A DNA stretch of 64,000 nt from Paenilisteria riparia FSL S10-1204 (GTDB lineage: Bacteria; Bacillota; Bacilli; Lactobacillales; Listeriaceae): the NCBI RefSeq assembly GCF_000525995.1, contig NZ_AODL01000012.1:1-64000 (forward strand). The letters are read 5' to 3'. The notes below the pieces were generated by a model. It saw only the letters and a list, made by a program, of their open reading frames with translations, ran no database searches and was not told the DNA's origin. Positions 30,072-39,263 of this stretch are shown here, piece by piece. A program made the position numbers and the translations under genes. Position 1 is the first letter of the stretch. Every line of letters begins with the position of its first letter.

Positions 30072-31023
30072 ATGATACAAACAATCTTTAAACGTTTACT
30101 ACAAACTATTCCGATGCTTTTTATTATTTCACTAGTCTCGTTTGCTTTAGTGCAATTAGCTCCAGGGGACCCGATTACTTCTTTTGTCACGCCCAATATG
30201 AATCCTGATGATGTCGAGCGAATAAGGCAAAGTCTTGGACTGGATCAACCAATTTATGTGCAGTATTTCAAATGGCTTGCTAACGTATTGCAGGGAAACT
30301 TTGGCTATTCTCTGATTAATAATCAGCCTGTTTTAGGTCAAATTATTGAACGGTTGCCAGCTACGATTGGTTTGATGGGAACAGCGTTATTTTTCACGTT
30401 ATTGTTGTCTATTCCGTTAGGTCTTGTTGCGGCTGCCTATGAAAATACGAGATTAGATCGTGTACTTAATGCAGTTTCTTATATTGGTATCTCCATTCCA
30501 ATTTTTTGGTTTGCGATGATTTTAATTGATGTATTCTCTGTTCAATTAGGCTGGCTTCCTAGTCTTGGGATGCGAACGATTGGTGTAGAGTCATTCTGGG
30601 ATGTTGTGAAGCATGCGATTTTACCTGTCACGGCATTAACTTTCCAAGGATGTGCTTCTTATTACCGGTATGTTCGTTCCAATACGATTAATCAGCTAAA
30701 AGAAGAATATGTTTTATTCGGCTATGCTAAGGGTTTATCTAAGGCTCAAATTATGCGACACCATGTTTTAAAAAAATTCATTATTACCAGTTATTACGCT
30801 ACTGGGTATGTACTTACCACAAATTATTACAGGTGCCTTTATCACGGAGAGTGTATTTTCTTGGCCAGGAATGGGCTCGCTTGGAATCAATGCGATTTTT
30901 CAATTGGACTATCCAATGATTATGGCGATTACGATGTTCTCAGCATTACTTCTTATTATTGGGAACTTACTAGCGGATATCGCCTATACAATTATTGATC
31001 CACGTATAAGGGAGGTTAGCTAA
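30072..31023 (+). CDS. Peptide ABC permease, OppB/DppB-like (frameshift)
   Basis: A type I ABC permease of about 316 residues with six TM helices. The N-terminus IFKRLLQTIPMLFIISLVSF and the APGDPI motif are standard for OppB/DppB. The frame breaks at the A7 run near 30774-30781. Removing one A turns LKKFIITSYY into LKNSLLPVITLLGMYLPQII and joins the ITGAFITESVFSWPGMG module, so a sequencing insertion is likely. A gap of about 160 nt to the receptor gene contains a weak hairpin (AGCCC/GGGCT, about 29987-30028) that may reduce read-through and favour receptor abundance. Confidence 0.85.
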
Positions 31024-31025
31024 TC

Positions 31026-31931
31026 ATGATGAAAGCAGATATTTCCAAATTCACCAAACCTAAAAATGTACAACCTCCTGAAAAAGTCCAATTGCCTAGG
31101 GAAAGGACGTTCTGGCATTTCTTGTTAAGTCAAAAACGAGGTATATTCGCTATAGCGGTTCTGCTTATACTGGCTTTGGCGTGTGGTTTTGCATTTTTGT
31201 CTCCATACGATCCGAATGCCCTGTCGATTCAAGATAAGTTATTGCCGCCAAGCTCTTCTCACTGGTTCGGTACAGACGACCATGGCCGGGATTATTTTAC
31301 GCGTGTGCTTTATGGTGGCCGTGTCTCGCTTACTGTTGGATTCTTCGCAATGCTTATCGCGTTAGTTGTTGGAACGATAGCAGGTACAGTCAGTGGCTAT
31401 TTCGGTGGATTCGTAGATAGTTTGTTAATGCGATTCTTAGATATATTTATGTCTATTCCATCGTTTTTCTTATTAATGATTTTGAATGCTTATTTGAAAC
31501 CAGGTATTGGTAATATTATTTTGATTATTGGCTTGCTATCATGGATGGATGTCGCTAGAATTGTTCGTGCGGAGACGCTATCACTGAAAGAACGGGAATT
31601 TATCCTTTACTCTAAATCGAGTGGCGCGAGCGTCTGGCATATTATTACACGACATATTATCCCGAATGCAATGCCTTCGATTGTGGTTGCGGCATCGCTA
31701 AATATTGCAGCAGCAATTCTGACGGAATCCGCGCTAAGTTTCTTGGGGCTGGGTGTGCAACAACCGAATTCGTCTTGGGGAAGTATGCTGAATAACGCGC
31801 AGGGATATATCGGTGATGCAACTTATCTTGCCTTATTCCCAGGAGCCTTCATCCTGCTCACGATTCTTTCTTTTAACGTCCTTGGAGATGTGTTCCGAAA
31901 AGGGTTAGAGCCGCGCGATATTCACAAATAA
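31026..31931 (+). CDS. Peptide ABC permease, OppC/DppC-like
   Basis: A 301-residue permease with the OppC-type N-terminal domain (LSPYDPNALSIQDKLLPPSSSHWFGTDDHGRDYFTRVLYG) and the EAA loop GASVWHIITRHIIPNAMP. It starts 2 bp after the oppB-like stop, so translation is coupled. The partner ATPases (OppD and OppF types) do not follow; the operon ends at a strong palindromic terminator. Either it uses ATPases from another Opp/App system, or the locus has lost its own. Confidence 0.93.
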   Translation: MMKADISKFTKPKNVQPPEKVQLPRERTFWHFLLSQKRGIFAIAVLLILALACGFAFLSPYDPNALSIQDKLLPPSSSHWFGTDDHGRDYFTRVLYGGRVSLTVGFFAMLIALVVGTIAGTVSGYFGGFVDSLLMRFLDIFMSIPSFFLLMILNAYLKPGIGNIILIIGLLSWMDVARIVRAETLSLKEREFILYSKSSGASVWHIITRHIIPNAMPSIVVAASLNIAAAILTESALSFLGLGVQQPNSSWGSMLNNAQGYIGDATYLALFPGAFILLTILSFNVLGDVFRKGLEPRDIHK

Positions 31932-31943
31932 TTAAGTCTATGT

Positions 31944-31990
31944 ACACCCTTGAAAACGCCGAGCTCGGCGTTTTCAAGGGTGTTTTATAT
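31944..31990. terminator. Bidirectional terminator, perfect 40-nt palindrome
   Basis: A perfect 40-nt palindrome (31944-31983) centred on GAGCTC and flanked by T-rich sequence on the plus side and A-rich sequence on the other. It ends the opp-like operon and the convergent phage-derived cassette. Confidence 0.9.
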
Positions 31991-31991
31991 A

Positions 31992-32252
31992 TTATTTTAC
32001 CTTCAATTCGATAACATCTGCGCGCATTTCGTTGACGGCTTGTTCGATGATTTTAATCTCGCTTGCCAACTCACTTAAATTATCAATCGTTTTTTGGTAA
32101 CGCTCTTCTCGTTCATCGTTCTTGCGCATCATCCATACAAGCAATGCTACAAAAAGGATACCGAATGTTATTTCGGTTGCGTTAGCCACTAAGTTCTCTA
32201 GTCCCGTAATAATCACTTCCAAACTAAAATAGTTTTTCTTTCCCATCTTCAT
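31992..32252 (-). CDS. BhlA/UviB-like holin-type protein
   Basis: About 86 residues with one N-terminal TM segment (EITFGILFVALLVWMM) followed by RKNDEREERYQKTIDNLSEL and a long charged coiled coil. This matches the BhlA/UviB bacteriocin- or phage-associated holin-like family. GGGAGG on the minus strand precedes three close in-frame ATGs (32255, 32252, 32246). I take 32252; 32246 is also possible. It lies downstream of an ArpU-like regulator in a small operon. No endolysin is nearby, so lysis on its own is uncertain. It may aid release of another bacteriocin or prophage, or be a domesticated remnant. Confidence 0.8.
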   Translation of the reverse strand: MKMGKKNYFSLEVIITGLENLVANATEITFGILFVALLVWMMRKNDEREERYQKTIDNLSELASEIKIIEQAVNEMRADVIELKVK

Positions 32253-32286
32253 CATACCTCCCGTTAAGTATGATACGTGCTCTTTT

Positions 32287-32655
32287 TTAATGTGCCATGA
32301 CTGGTTTTGCTTTTGACTGCTCTGCATAGTAGGCTATCAAAAATCCTTCCAATGCAGCTTTTTTCAGTCGGTAATAGTGCGACTCGCTCCATCCAATGCT
32401 CATGTATACCTCAATATTTGTTCGTTTCTTCTCTGATACATATTTGGTTAAAAGGACCTCCCGTTGGTCCCTATTTAGCTTATTGATGGCATTTGTTATT
32501 TGCTTAATTTCGATATAATTAGTGGATTCGGCGATTCTTTTGGTTAACTTGAGTTGGTTCTCCTCGGTGCGCCTCGGCATGCTTCTTTTTGGTAGGCTCA
32601 GCAGTAAGGTGTTGTACTTGAATAATAAACGTTCGGCTTCTTTGCACTTGTTCAT
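32287..32655 (-). CDS. ArpU-like phage late-transcription regulator
   Basis: A 122-residue sigma-like protein. The C-terminal half holds a region-4-type HTH (NRDQREVLLTKYVSEKKRTN, then MSIGWSESHYYRLKKAALEG) as in the ArpU family, which controls late genes such as lysis and muramidase export in phages. The N-terminus is a basic helical segment. It ends 35 bp before the holin-like gene and starts 14 bp after a small Cys-containing protein gene, all on the minus strand. The pairing resembles the C. perfringens UviA (sigma-like) plus UviB arrangement; this parallel is inference. Confidence 0.82.
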   Translation of the reverse strand: MNKCKEAERLLFKYNTLLLSLPKRSMPRRTEENQLKLTKRIAESTNYIEIKQITNAINKLNRDQREVLLTKYVSEKKRTNIEVYMSIGWSESHYYRLKKAALEGFLIAYYAEQSKAKPVMAH

Positions 32656-32669
32656 TCATTATGCTCCCC

Positions 32670-32972
32670 CTAAGACTGTTTTATTTCTGTTAAAATGCTG
32701 TTATATAATTGTTGCCTCTCTTGTTCATCCCATGATGCGAGTTGTTTCTTGGAGTACGTAGAAAAATAGCTAATTAGCGCAACTTGAGTTCGTACTTCAC
32801 TTGCGAGCTCATCGTTGTCCTCTAATTTCGCCTGTTCTTTTCTCAGATTCTTGATTTTACGACAGATGAAGCATTTGTTGTCACATTGGTGAAACGTAAT
32901 TGCTTGCTCGTTATGAAAATCAACCAGCCGCGAGAATAGAACGTTGATTTCTTTTTGCCTTTTCTTGTTCAT
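32670..32972 (-). CDS. Hypothetical protein with a small Cys/His cluster
   Basis: A 100-residue protein of unknown family. Residues about 28-38 carry H-Q-C-D-N-K-C-F-I-C, a possible Zn site; the remainder is charged helix (NLRKEQAKLEDNDELASEV) with a C-terminal helical segment. It is the first gene of the phage-derived operon, with AAGGAGAG before ATG 32972 and a consensus promoter at 33012-33040. It may regulate or partner the ArpU-like protein. Confidence 0.65.
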   Translation of the reverse strand: MNKKRQKEINVLFSRLVDFHNEQAITFHQCDNKCFICRKIKNLRKEQAKLEDNDELASEVRTQVALISYFSTYSKKQLASWDEQERQQLYNSILTEIKQS

Positions 32973-33011
32973 GTGCTTCTCTCCTTATCCTGTTTTTTTA
33001 GGAGTATCTTT

Positions 33012-33040
33012 ACTATAAACCCCTCCGAAATTGAAGTCAA
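33012..33040 (-). promoter_or_regulatory. Promoter of the phage-derived cassette
   Basis: Minus-strand TTGACT (33035-33040), 17-bp spacer, TATAGT (33012-33017), about 40 bp before the first gene of the cassette. Confidence 0.75.
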
Positions 33041-33198
33041 GAGAAAAACGAACATTTGTTCTATTCGGTGTTTTCATTTGGCTATAGGGCTTGGATAAAG
33101 CGGCCTCTTTTTTTAAAATTTGGGAGTTTTTTAAGTTTGTTTGTGCTATAATGAAATGATGAATGTGCAAAAACTAACAAATGAATGGAGATACTAGC

Positions 33199-33900
33199 AT
33201 GGCTTTTGTGGAAATGAAAGAGGTTTATAAAAGGTACCACCTAGGTGAGAAAGTTGTAACCGCAAATGACGGTGTAACTTTTCAAATTGAACAGGGAGAA
33301 TTTGTGATTATTGTAGGGCCATCAGGGGCTGGAAAGTCGACGGTTTTGAATATTTTAGGTGGTATGGATATGAGCGACGAGGGTCATATTTATATCGATG
33401 GTGTGGATATCGGTGCTTATAATGCCAAGCAATTGACAGGGTATCGGCGGCAGGAAGTAGGTTTTGTGTTTCAATTTTATAATTTAGTGCCGAGTTTAAC
33501 GGCGAAAGAAAATGTGGAATTAGCTACCCAAATTTCGCCGAAAGCGCTTGATGCGGGTGAGGTTTTGAAACAAGTTGGGTTAGAAGAGCGGATGGACAAT
33601 TTCCCAGCGCAGTTATCGGGTGGGGAACAGCAACGTGTGGCGATTGCAAGGGCTTTAGCGAAACAGCCGAAATTATTGCTTTGTGATGAGCCAACTGGTG
33701 CCCTCGATTATAATACGGGGAAATCGGTGTTGAAATTGTTGCAAGATACGTGTCGAAATACTGGTACAACAGTTATTGTTATTACGCATAATACAGCGAT
33801 TACACCAATTGCTGATCGAATAATCGAAATCAATAACGCGAAAGTTCGCGATGTCAAAATCCAAGCCGATCCTGTATCGATCGATAGCCTTGAGTGGTAA
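33199..33900 (+). CDS. ABC ATPase, MacB/LolD-type
   Basis: About 233 residues with Walker [13 protein letters not shown], signature [15 protein letters not shown] and Walker [13 protein letters not shown]. The lineage (GDxx...[21 protein letters not shown]) is the MacB/LolD/FtsE type that works with FtsX-like permeases. ATG 33199 is preferred over ATG 33181 because TGGAG at 33184-33188 then serves as the ribosome site. The permease gene starts 11 bp downstream. The pair probably does mechanotransmission or exports a lipid, peptide or antibiotic; the substrate is unknown. Confidence 0.93.
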   Translation: MAFVEMKEVYKRYHLGEKVVTANDGVTFQIEQGEFVIIVGPSGAGKSTVLNILGGMDMSDEGHIYIDGVDIGAYNAKQLTGYRRQEVGFVFQFYNLVPSLTAKENVELATQISPKALDAGEVLKQVGLEERMDNFPAQLSGGEQQRVAIARALAKQPKLLLCDEPTGALDYNTGKSVLKLLQDTCRNTGTTVIVITHNTAITPIADRIIEINNAKVRDVKIQADPVSIDSLEW

Positions 33901-33911
33901 GGAGACATCAT

Positions 33912-36900
33912 ATGAAAAAAGCACTTTGGAAAGATATCTGGCGTGAAATCGCAAAATCTAAAGGACGCTTCATCTCGATTTTTCTACTAATCGCACTTGG
34001 TGTTGCTTTCTTTGTAGGATTAAAAGCAACAGGCCCTGACATGATTAATACAACAGACAAATATTATAAATCGCAAAATTTAATGGATTTGCAAGTCCAG
34101 TCGACGTATGGCTTAAATAAAGACGATATTGCGATTTTAAACGCTATTTCTGGCGTTAAAAACGTACAACCTGGCTATACATCTGATGTGATGTTGAAAG
34201 ATTCACTTTTAATTACGAAAGTATTCTCGTTACCTAAAAATGATATTATTAATAAATATACTGTTGAAAAGGGTCGTTTACCAAGCAAAAATGACGAAAT
34301 TGCACTTGATTCGGTGAATAAATCTTCTCAGAAATACAAAATAGGAGACACTGTAACGTTTGTAAATAGTGATGGCAGTGCAATGAAAGGCAAGTTTCAC
34401 ACGACTACTTTTACCGTGGTTGGTTTTGTTTCGACGGCTCAGTACATCGAGAAAGGAACACGCGGAACGTCCACGATTGGTAATGGTCGAGCTGATATTT
34501 TTGCAGTAGTTCCTGAGGCTAATTTTAATTCAAAGTATTATTCGACCGCTTTCATGACTTTTAAAAACACAGCGAATGAAGAAGCATACAGCGACGGTTA
34601 CGATTCTGCGCTAGAACGGAATACCTCATCGGTGGAAAAAGCGCTGAAAGATCAGCCAGAAGCGAGATTAGAAGCTATTCGTACGGATGGCGAGGTAAAA
34701 ATCAAAGAAGGCAGGCGGGAAATCGCGGATGGCCAGGCGGAACTTGACGCTAACGAGCAGAAATTAAATGATGCGCGTGCTAAGATAGACCGAGGCTGGT
34801 CCGAATATAATCAAGGGAAACGCGAATTAGAAAGTAAATTAGCGGATGGTCAGGCAGAAATCACGAAAAACGAAGCCAAACTTGCCAAAGCCAAACAAGA
34901 GTTAGAAGCAGCTGAACGTAAAATTACGGATGGTCAGGCGCAAATAGAAGATGCAAAGGAGCAGCTAGAGGCCGCACAAACAGAGCTTGAAGATGGTCAG
35001 ATGACGTTGGATGAGAATAAGGCGCAATTAGCGATGGTGCAACGTATATACGACTCTGTGCGCGATTATACGCTAGGGGATATTCCGGTTGCAGATATTG
35101 ACGAAGAAACGAAACAAGAAATCCTGAATAATGTCGATATGCTGGACCCTGAGTTAGGTACGTATATTCGAGATTATTTTGCTGGAACGCTTTCGGAAGC
35201 GCAATTAAATCGTTTGAAGGCGGAGGCTAGTAAACAACTAAGTGAAGCGAATAAGATGGTGTCAGAGGCACAGCAAGAAATTAACCGCAACCGCCAATTA
35301 CTGGCTGACAAACAGAGTCAGCTCGCTGAAAAAGAATACGAGTTGGAGCAAGGCAAAGAGAAGCTGGAGCGGGGCAAGCAAGAATATGCTAATGGACGCG
35401 TGCAGCTTGATAAAGCTAAGCAAAAATTAGCAGACGCGAAAACGACAGGTTATGCCAAATTAGCAGATGCGAAGGCGAAATTAGATGCAGCGGAAGTCAC
35501 ATATGCCGATAACTTGGCTACATTTAATCAAGAAAAAGCCAAAGCACTAACTAAAATTGCGGATGCTAAAAAAGACCTACAAATCGCGCAAGAGAAACTA
35601 GATAACCTTGCATTACCAAGATATTTTATTAGTGACCGGACGGATAATCCTGGCTACACGGAATATAAGGATAATGCCGATCGGATTGCTTCTTTATCGA
35701 CAGCTTTTCCTGTGTTTTTCTTCTTGATAGCTGCACTTGTTTGTTTGACGACGATGACACGGATGATTGAGGAGCAAAGGACACAGACGGGGACATTGAA
35801 GGCACTTGGCTATAGCAATGCAGATATCATTATGAAGTTCCTTGTGTATGGTTCACTTGCGAGTGTTGCCGGGACAGCGATTGGTCTTGCGATTGGATTC
35901 CGAGTGTTTCCACAAATTATTTTTGTGGCATACGGGTCGTTGTATAATTTGCCGGCATTGAATATTTCATTTTATTGGAGTTATAGCCTGATTTCGCTGG
36001 CTGTGGCGCTGTTCTGTACGACTTTGACGGCGTTCGTTTCTTGTCGGGCGGAGTTGCGTGAAAATGCGGCGTCCTTAATGCGACCGAAGGCACCGAAAAA
36101 CGGAAAACGTATTTTGCTAGAACGGGTTGGCTTCATTTGGAATCGGATGAATTTTACGAGTAAGGTGACGGCGCGCAATATTTTCCGTTATAAGCAGCGG
36201 ATGCTAATGACAATCCTTGGTGTTGCGGGGTGTACAGCGCTTCTAGTGACGGGATACGGGTTGAAAGATTCGATTGGTGACATTGCGCCACTGCAATATG
36301 GTCAGATTATGAAATATGACGCAGTGGTCGTTCTCGATAGCAATGCGACTAAGACGCCGCTTCAAGACTACAATGACACCATCGAAAATACATCCAATGT
36401 GAAAAGCGCAGCTGATGTCTCGCAAAAAAATATGACAGTGGTTGAAAAAGGTGTGGCGAATCAAGGTGCAACGCTAATTACACCGAAGGCAACAGATAAT
36501 TTTAATGACTATGTCGTGTTACGCGATCGCAAAAGTCATGATCCAGTACCGCTTACAAATAAAGGTGCAGTCATCTCCGAGAAGCTTGCTAAATTGTATA
36601 GTGTCAAAGCAGGTGATTCGTTGACGATTCGCGATGGTGACAACAATAGTTATAAAATCAAAGTCACGGGCATCACAGAGACCTACGCGTTGCACTACAT
36701 TTACGTGACGCCAGACTATTATAAACAAGTTTTTAATAACGCACCAGAGTACAACACCCAACTTCTTCAACTCAAAAAAATAGATACGAAATGGGAAGAC
36801 AGTTTTGCAGAAAAATTGTTGAAAAATCCCGCGGTGCTGGCCGTCACATTTACTGATACTGCGAGCAATGCGTTTGGAAGCACGATGGATAGTTTAGACG

Positions 36901-37295
36901 TTGTCATTATCGTCCTCATTATTTCAGCGGCAGCTCTGGCCTTCATTGTTTTATACAATTTAACGAATATCAATGTTTCCGAGCGAATTCGCGAATTATC
37001 AACCATTAAAGTGCTCGGGTTTTATCCGAAAGAAGTCACGATGTATGTCTATCGGGAAAACATTATTTTGAGTATGATGGGTATACTTGTAGGCTTTGTC
37101 CTGGGGATATTCTTGCACGGGTTCGTAACATCGACGGCTGAGGTAGATATGTTGATGTTCAGTCCAACGATTCATATAATGAGTTTTGTTTATGCGGCGT
37201 TGCTGACGCTATTATTTTCAACGCTTGTCATGATTGTAATGCATATGAAATTAAAACGTGTTGACATGATTGAAGCGTTAAAATCAGTAGAATAA
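33912..37295 (+). CDS. Large FtsX-domain ABC permease with extended coiled-coil domain
   Basis: A 1127-residue membrane protein. TM1 (RFISIFLLIALGVAFFVGL) is followed by an extracytoplasmic MacB-PCD-like domain and then a very long alpha-helical region (residues about 240-565) rich in repeated DGQAEL/ADAKAKL heptads. FtsX domain 1 follows (about 585-720, TRMIEEQRTQTGTLKALGYS). A second extracytoplasmic domain leads to FtsX domain 2 (about 995-1120, RIRELSTIKVLGFYP). AAGGAG precedes ATG 33912; the frame extends upstream but lacks a better site. The coiled-coil architecture resembles the large 'YhgE/FtsX-like' exporters of Bacillota and probably reaches far across the cell wall. No regulator is adjacent. 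Confidence 0.9.
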   Translation: MKKALWKDIWREIAKSKGRFISIFLLIALGVAFFVGLKATGPDMINTTDKYYKSQNLMDLQVQSTYGLNKDDIAILNAISGVKNVQPGYTSDVMLKDSLLITKVFSLPKNDIINKYTVEKGRLPSKNDEIALDSVNKSSQKYKIGDTVTFVNSDGSAMKGKFHTTTFTVVGFVSTAQYIEKGTRGTSTIGNGRADIFAVVPEANFNSKYYSTAFMTFKNTANEEAYSDGYDSALERNTSSVEKALKDQPEARLEAIRTDGEVKIKEGRREIADGQAELDANEQKLNDARAKIDRGWSEYNQGKRELESKLADGQAEITKNEAKLAKAKQELEAAERKITDGQAQIEDAKEQLEAAQTELEDGQMTLDENKAQLAMVQRIYDSVRDYTLGDIPVADIDEETKQEILNNVDMLDPELGTYIRDYFAGTLSEAQLNRLKAEASKQLSEANKMVSEAQQEINRNRQLLADKQSQLAEKEYELEQGKEKLERGKQEYANGRVQLDKAKQKLADAKTTGYAKLADAKAKLDAAEVTYADNLATFNQEKAKALTKIADAKKDLQIAQEKLDNLALPRYFISDRTDNPGYTEYKDNADRIASLSTAFPVFFFLIAALVCLTTMTRMIEEQRTQTGTLKALGYSNADIIMKFLVYGSLASVAGTAIGLAIGFRVFPQIIFVAYGSLYNLPALNISFYWSYSLISLAVALFCTTLTAFVSCRAELRENAASLMRPKAPKNGKRILLERVGFIWNRMNFTSKVTARNIFRYKQRMLMTILGVAGCTALLVTGYGLKDSIGDIAPLQYGQIMKYDAVVVLDSNATKTPLQDYNDTIENTSNVKSAADVSQKNMTVVEKGVANQGATLITPKATDNFNDYVVLRDRKSHDPVPLTNKGAVISEKLAKLYSVKAGDSLTIRDGDNNSYKIKVTGITETYALHYIYVTPDYYKQVFNNAPEYNTQLLQLKKIDTKWEDSFAEKLLKNPAVLAVTFTDTASNAFGSTMDSLDVVIIVLIISAAALAFIVLYNLTNINVSERIRELSTIKVLGFYPKEVTMYVYRENIILSMMGILVGFVLGIFLHGFVTSTAEVDMLMFSPTIHIMSFVYAALLTLLFSTLVMIVMHMKLKRVDMIEALKSVE

Positions 37296-37331
37296 AAAAA
37301 GCCCGGCTTTGGAACTCAGAGCCGGGTTTTT
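37296..37331. terminator. Intrinsic terminator
   Basis: GCCCGGCTTT (37301-37310) pairs with AGAGCCGGGTT, followed by TTTTTC. It lies between the convergent permease and DUF1269 genes. Confidence 0.85.
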
Positions 37332-37342
37332 CTGTACTATTT

Positions 37343-37900
37343 TTAGTCTTCTTTTTTATTAAACCAGTGTTTTTTAGCGCTTTTTTGTGCTTCTTGTTCT
37401 GCTTGTCGAGCTTCATTGATTTCGTGAGCAACTAGGCCTTTATCCATACGGACAACGCGACCGCCAAGTTGTTCATTTACTAAATCATTGATGAATTCAT
37501 TGTTATCTTCTTCGGCGATTAAAATAACGCCTGTTTGGTTTTCAGGGATTGTTTCGAGTGTTTTCTCAAAGACGCTCATGGCATCGCGAATTTCTTTCGC
37601 ATCTTGCGTAGAACCGATAATTGCACCAGTCATCCAACCAAGTAATACACCTAGTGGACCACCTAGAATACCGACTAGCATACCAATTAGGCTGCCTTTC
37701 ATATTCTTGTCTGCACCCGTGAAATCAAGGAAGTCTTTTGCGTCTATCTTATTGTTGGGATTGTGGACAACAACGGCCATTTGTTCCCCATGAATCTTTC
37801 TTTCCGCATGGAGTGTTTTAATCTCTGAAAATGCCTGATAGGACTTACTTTCTGTTTCGAAATTCATGATAAGTACTGTTTGATTTGTCTGTTTGCTCAT
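37343..37900 (-). CDS. DUF1269 membrane-associated protein
   Basis: A 185-residue DUF1269-family protein. It has an N-terminal alpha/beta region (VLIMNFETESKSYQAFSEIK), a Gly-rich hydrophobic hairpin (GSLIGMLVGILGGPLGVLLG) typical of glycine-zipper membrane insertion, a second alpha/beta part (TGVILIAEEDN) and a charged helical tail. The function is unknown; the family often belongs to general-stress regulons. ATG 37900 follows AGGAGG on the minus strand. Monocistronic. Confidence 0.88.
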   Translation of the reverse strand: MSKQTNQTVLIMNFETESKSYQAFSEIKTLHAERKIHGEQMAVVVHNPNNKIDAKDFLDFTGADKNMKGSLIGMLVGILGGPLGVLLGWMTGAIIGSTQDAKEIRDAMSVFEKTLETIPENQTGVILIAEEDNNEFINDLVNEQLGGRVVRMDKGLVAHEINEARQAEQEAQKSAKKHWFNKKED

Positions 37901-38077
37901 GTCGAATAGCCTCCTAAATTTTTCTATGAATTATCAGCAATGAATGCCTTAGTTCTAGTATACCTATAAAAGCTTACAAAATAAAATATTAACCGCTATT
38001 TCGAGGAATTAATCGCGCGTTTTGTGTTAAAATGAAGAGGGAATGAAGAAATATCACGTAATTTTGGAGGAGATAGG

Positions 38078-38443
38078 ATGTTAAAAGGTTGGGAAGGTAT
38101 TAATATTGCTGTAAGTAATCCGGAACAATTCGTGCGTTTTTATAGTGAACAGCTAGGTGTGCCGCTTGTATTTGAAGGACATGGCGAATATAATGGTGCC
38201 AAATTGGCTTTTTCAAGAAATGATCCTGGAATTATTGTTTGGAATAAGGCGAATAATGATGTATCCACACAGGGGCCTACGGAATTTGTTTTTAGAGCAG
38301 ATGACCTGGACAAAACGTATGAGCAGTTGAAGTTCAATGGTGTAGCAATCCAGCCACCGTTCATGGCAGATTGGGGTGGAAAAGAGTTGCGTTGTGCTGA
38401 TCCAGAGGGAAATAGCATACTGATTCTTGACGCTGAATATTAA
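38078..38443 (+). CDS. VOC/glyoxalase-superfamily protein
   Basis: A 121-residue single-chain protein with two beta-alpha-beta-beta-beta units (NIAVSNPEQFVRFYSEQLGV ... ADDLDKTYEQLKFNGVAIQ ... RCADPEGNSILILD). It is a glyoxalase/bleomycin-resistance/dioxygenase fold member. The metal-site residue set is incomplete to the eye, so the substrate and activity are unknown. GGAGG precedes ATG 38078. A wobble-paired terminator follows. Confidence 0.88.
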   Translation: MLKGWEGINIAVSNPEQFVRFYSEQLGVPLVFEGHGEYNGAKLAFSRNDPGIIVWNKANNDVSTQGPTEFVFRADDLDKTYEQLKFNGVAIQPPFMADWGGKELRCADPEGNSILILDAEY

Positions 38444-38455
38444 ATTAGTAAAAGT

Positions 38456-38485
38456 ACGGTTGGCATTACTTGCTAGCCGTTTTTT
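38456..38485 (+). terminator. Intrinsic terminator
   Basis: ACGGTTGGCA (38456-38465) pairs with TGCTAGCCGT (38471-38480; two wobbles), followed by a T run. Confidence 0.8.
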
Positions 38486-38540
38486 AGGTTGATTGGTCGC
38501 GACTTACATAGTATGATAGTATCAAGAAATAAAGTGGAAA

Positions 38541-39062
38541 ATGGTGAGCTATTTGAATAACAAGCGAAATTATCATGTGAAATTTTTGGCGGAAAAAGAT
38601 GTGGCATTAGCGGAAGCGGTGTGCGCTAATTGTGAAGATTATTTTCTAATGGAGCAAGGTACGCCTGCAACTTCTCAGAACGCGCAAGGAATCATTACTG
38701 ACTTACCAAAAGGTAAAACGAAGCGTGACAAGTTCGTCATGGCCGTGTTAGATGAGGCAGATAAGCCAATCGGTCTAATTGATGTTGTTGCAGATTTCCC
38801 TAAAAAAGGACAATGGATTATTGGACTACTCATGCTAATTCCAGAAGAAAGAGGAAGTGGATTTGGCAAGGTCTTATACCAAGTAATTAAAGATTGGGCG
38901 CTAGACGGTGGAGCGGATTCATTGCGTATCGGCGTTTTAGAAGAAAACAAAGAAGCAATAGGATTCTGGAGCCACCTAGGATTCAAAGAAATAGAAGAGC
39001 AACAACACACATATGGAGAAAAGGAACACACCGTACACGTGATGGTTCAAGAGATAGCCTAA
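38541..39062 (+). CDS. GNAT-family N-acetyltransferase
   Basis: A 173-residue acetyltransferase with the acetyl-CoA-binding motif A (IPEERGSGFGKVLYQVIKDWAL) and motif B (LRIGVLEENKEAIGFWSHLGFKEIEE). The acceptor is unknown. The start could be ATG 38541 or TTG 38553; the latter has GGTGAG at better spacing (then L-N-N-K-R-N-Y). A long imperfect hairpin terminator follows. Confidence 0.9.
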   Translation: MVSYLNNKRNYHVKFLAEKDVALAEAVCANCEDYFLMEQGTPATSQNAQGIITDLPKGKTKRDKFVMAVLDEADKPIGLIDVVADFPKKGQWIIGLLMLIPEERGSGFGKVLYQVIKDWALDGGADSLRIGVLEENKEAIGFWSHLGFKEIEEQQHTYGEKEHTVHVMVQEIA

Positions 39063-39069
39063 GAAAAAG

Positions 39070-39138
39070 ACACTTAGCCATGATGTGCACCCAAAAATCG
39101 AACGGTTGGGTTGCATATCGCTTGGCAGTGTTTTTTTT
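39070..39138 (+). terminator. Long imperfect hairpin terminator
   Basis: The ACACT...GTGCACCC arm (39070-39092) pairs imperfectly with GGGTTGCATA...AGTGT (39108-39131), followed by eight T's. Confidence 0.7.
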
Positions 39139-39263
39139 ATAATTAAGGGGTTAAAAATTAATAAACCTTCGATAAAAGATGATTTCGACACATAATGTTA
39201 TAAAAAATTTACAAACTTCCTAATGTGTGTTAAGATAGAGATATAAAATGGAGGTGCACAGAA

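Noticed and set aside
28346-31023. Interpretation of the opp-like genes as true pseudogenes
   Set aside because: Both breaks are single-base and all motifs persist; the same type of break occurs in unrelated genes throughout the window, so error is more likely.
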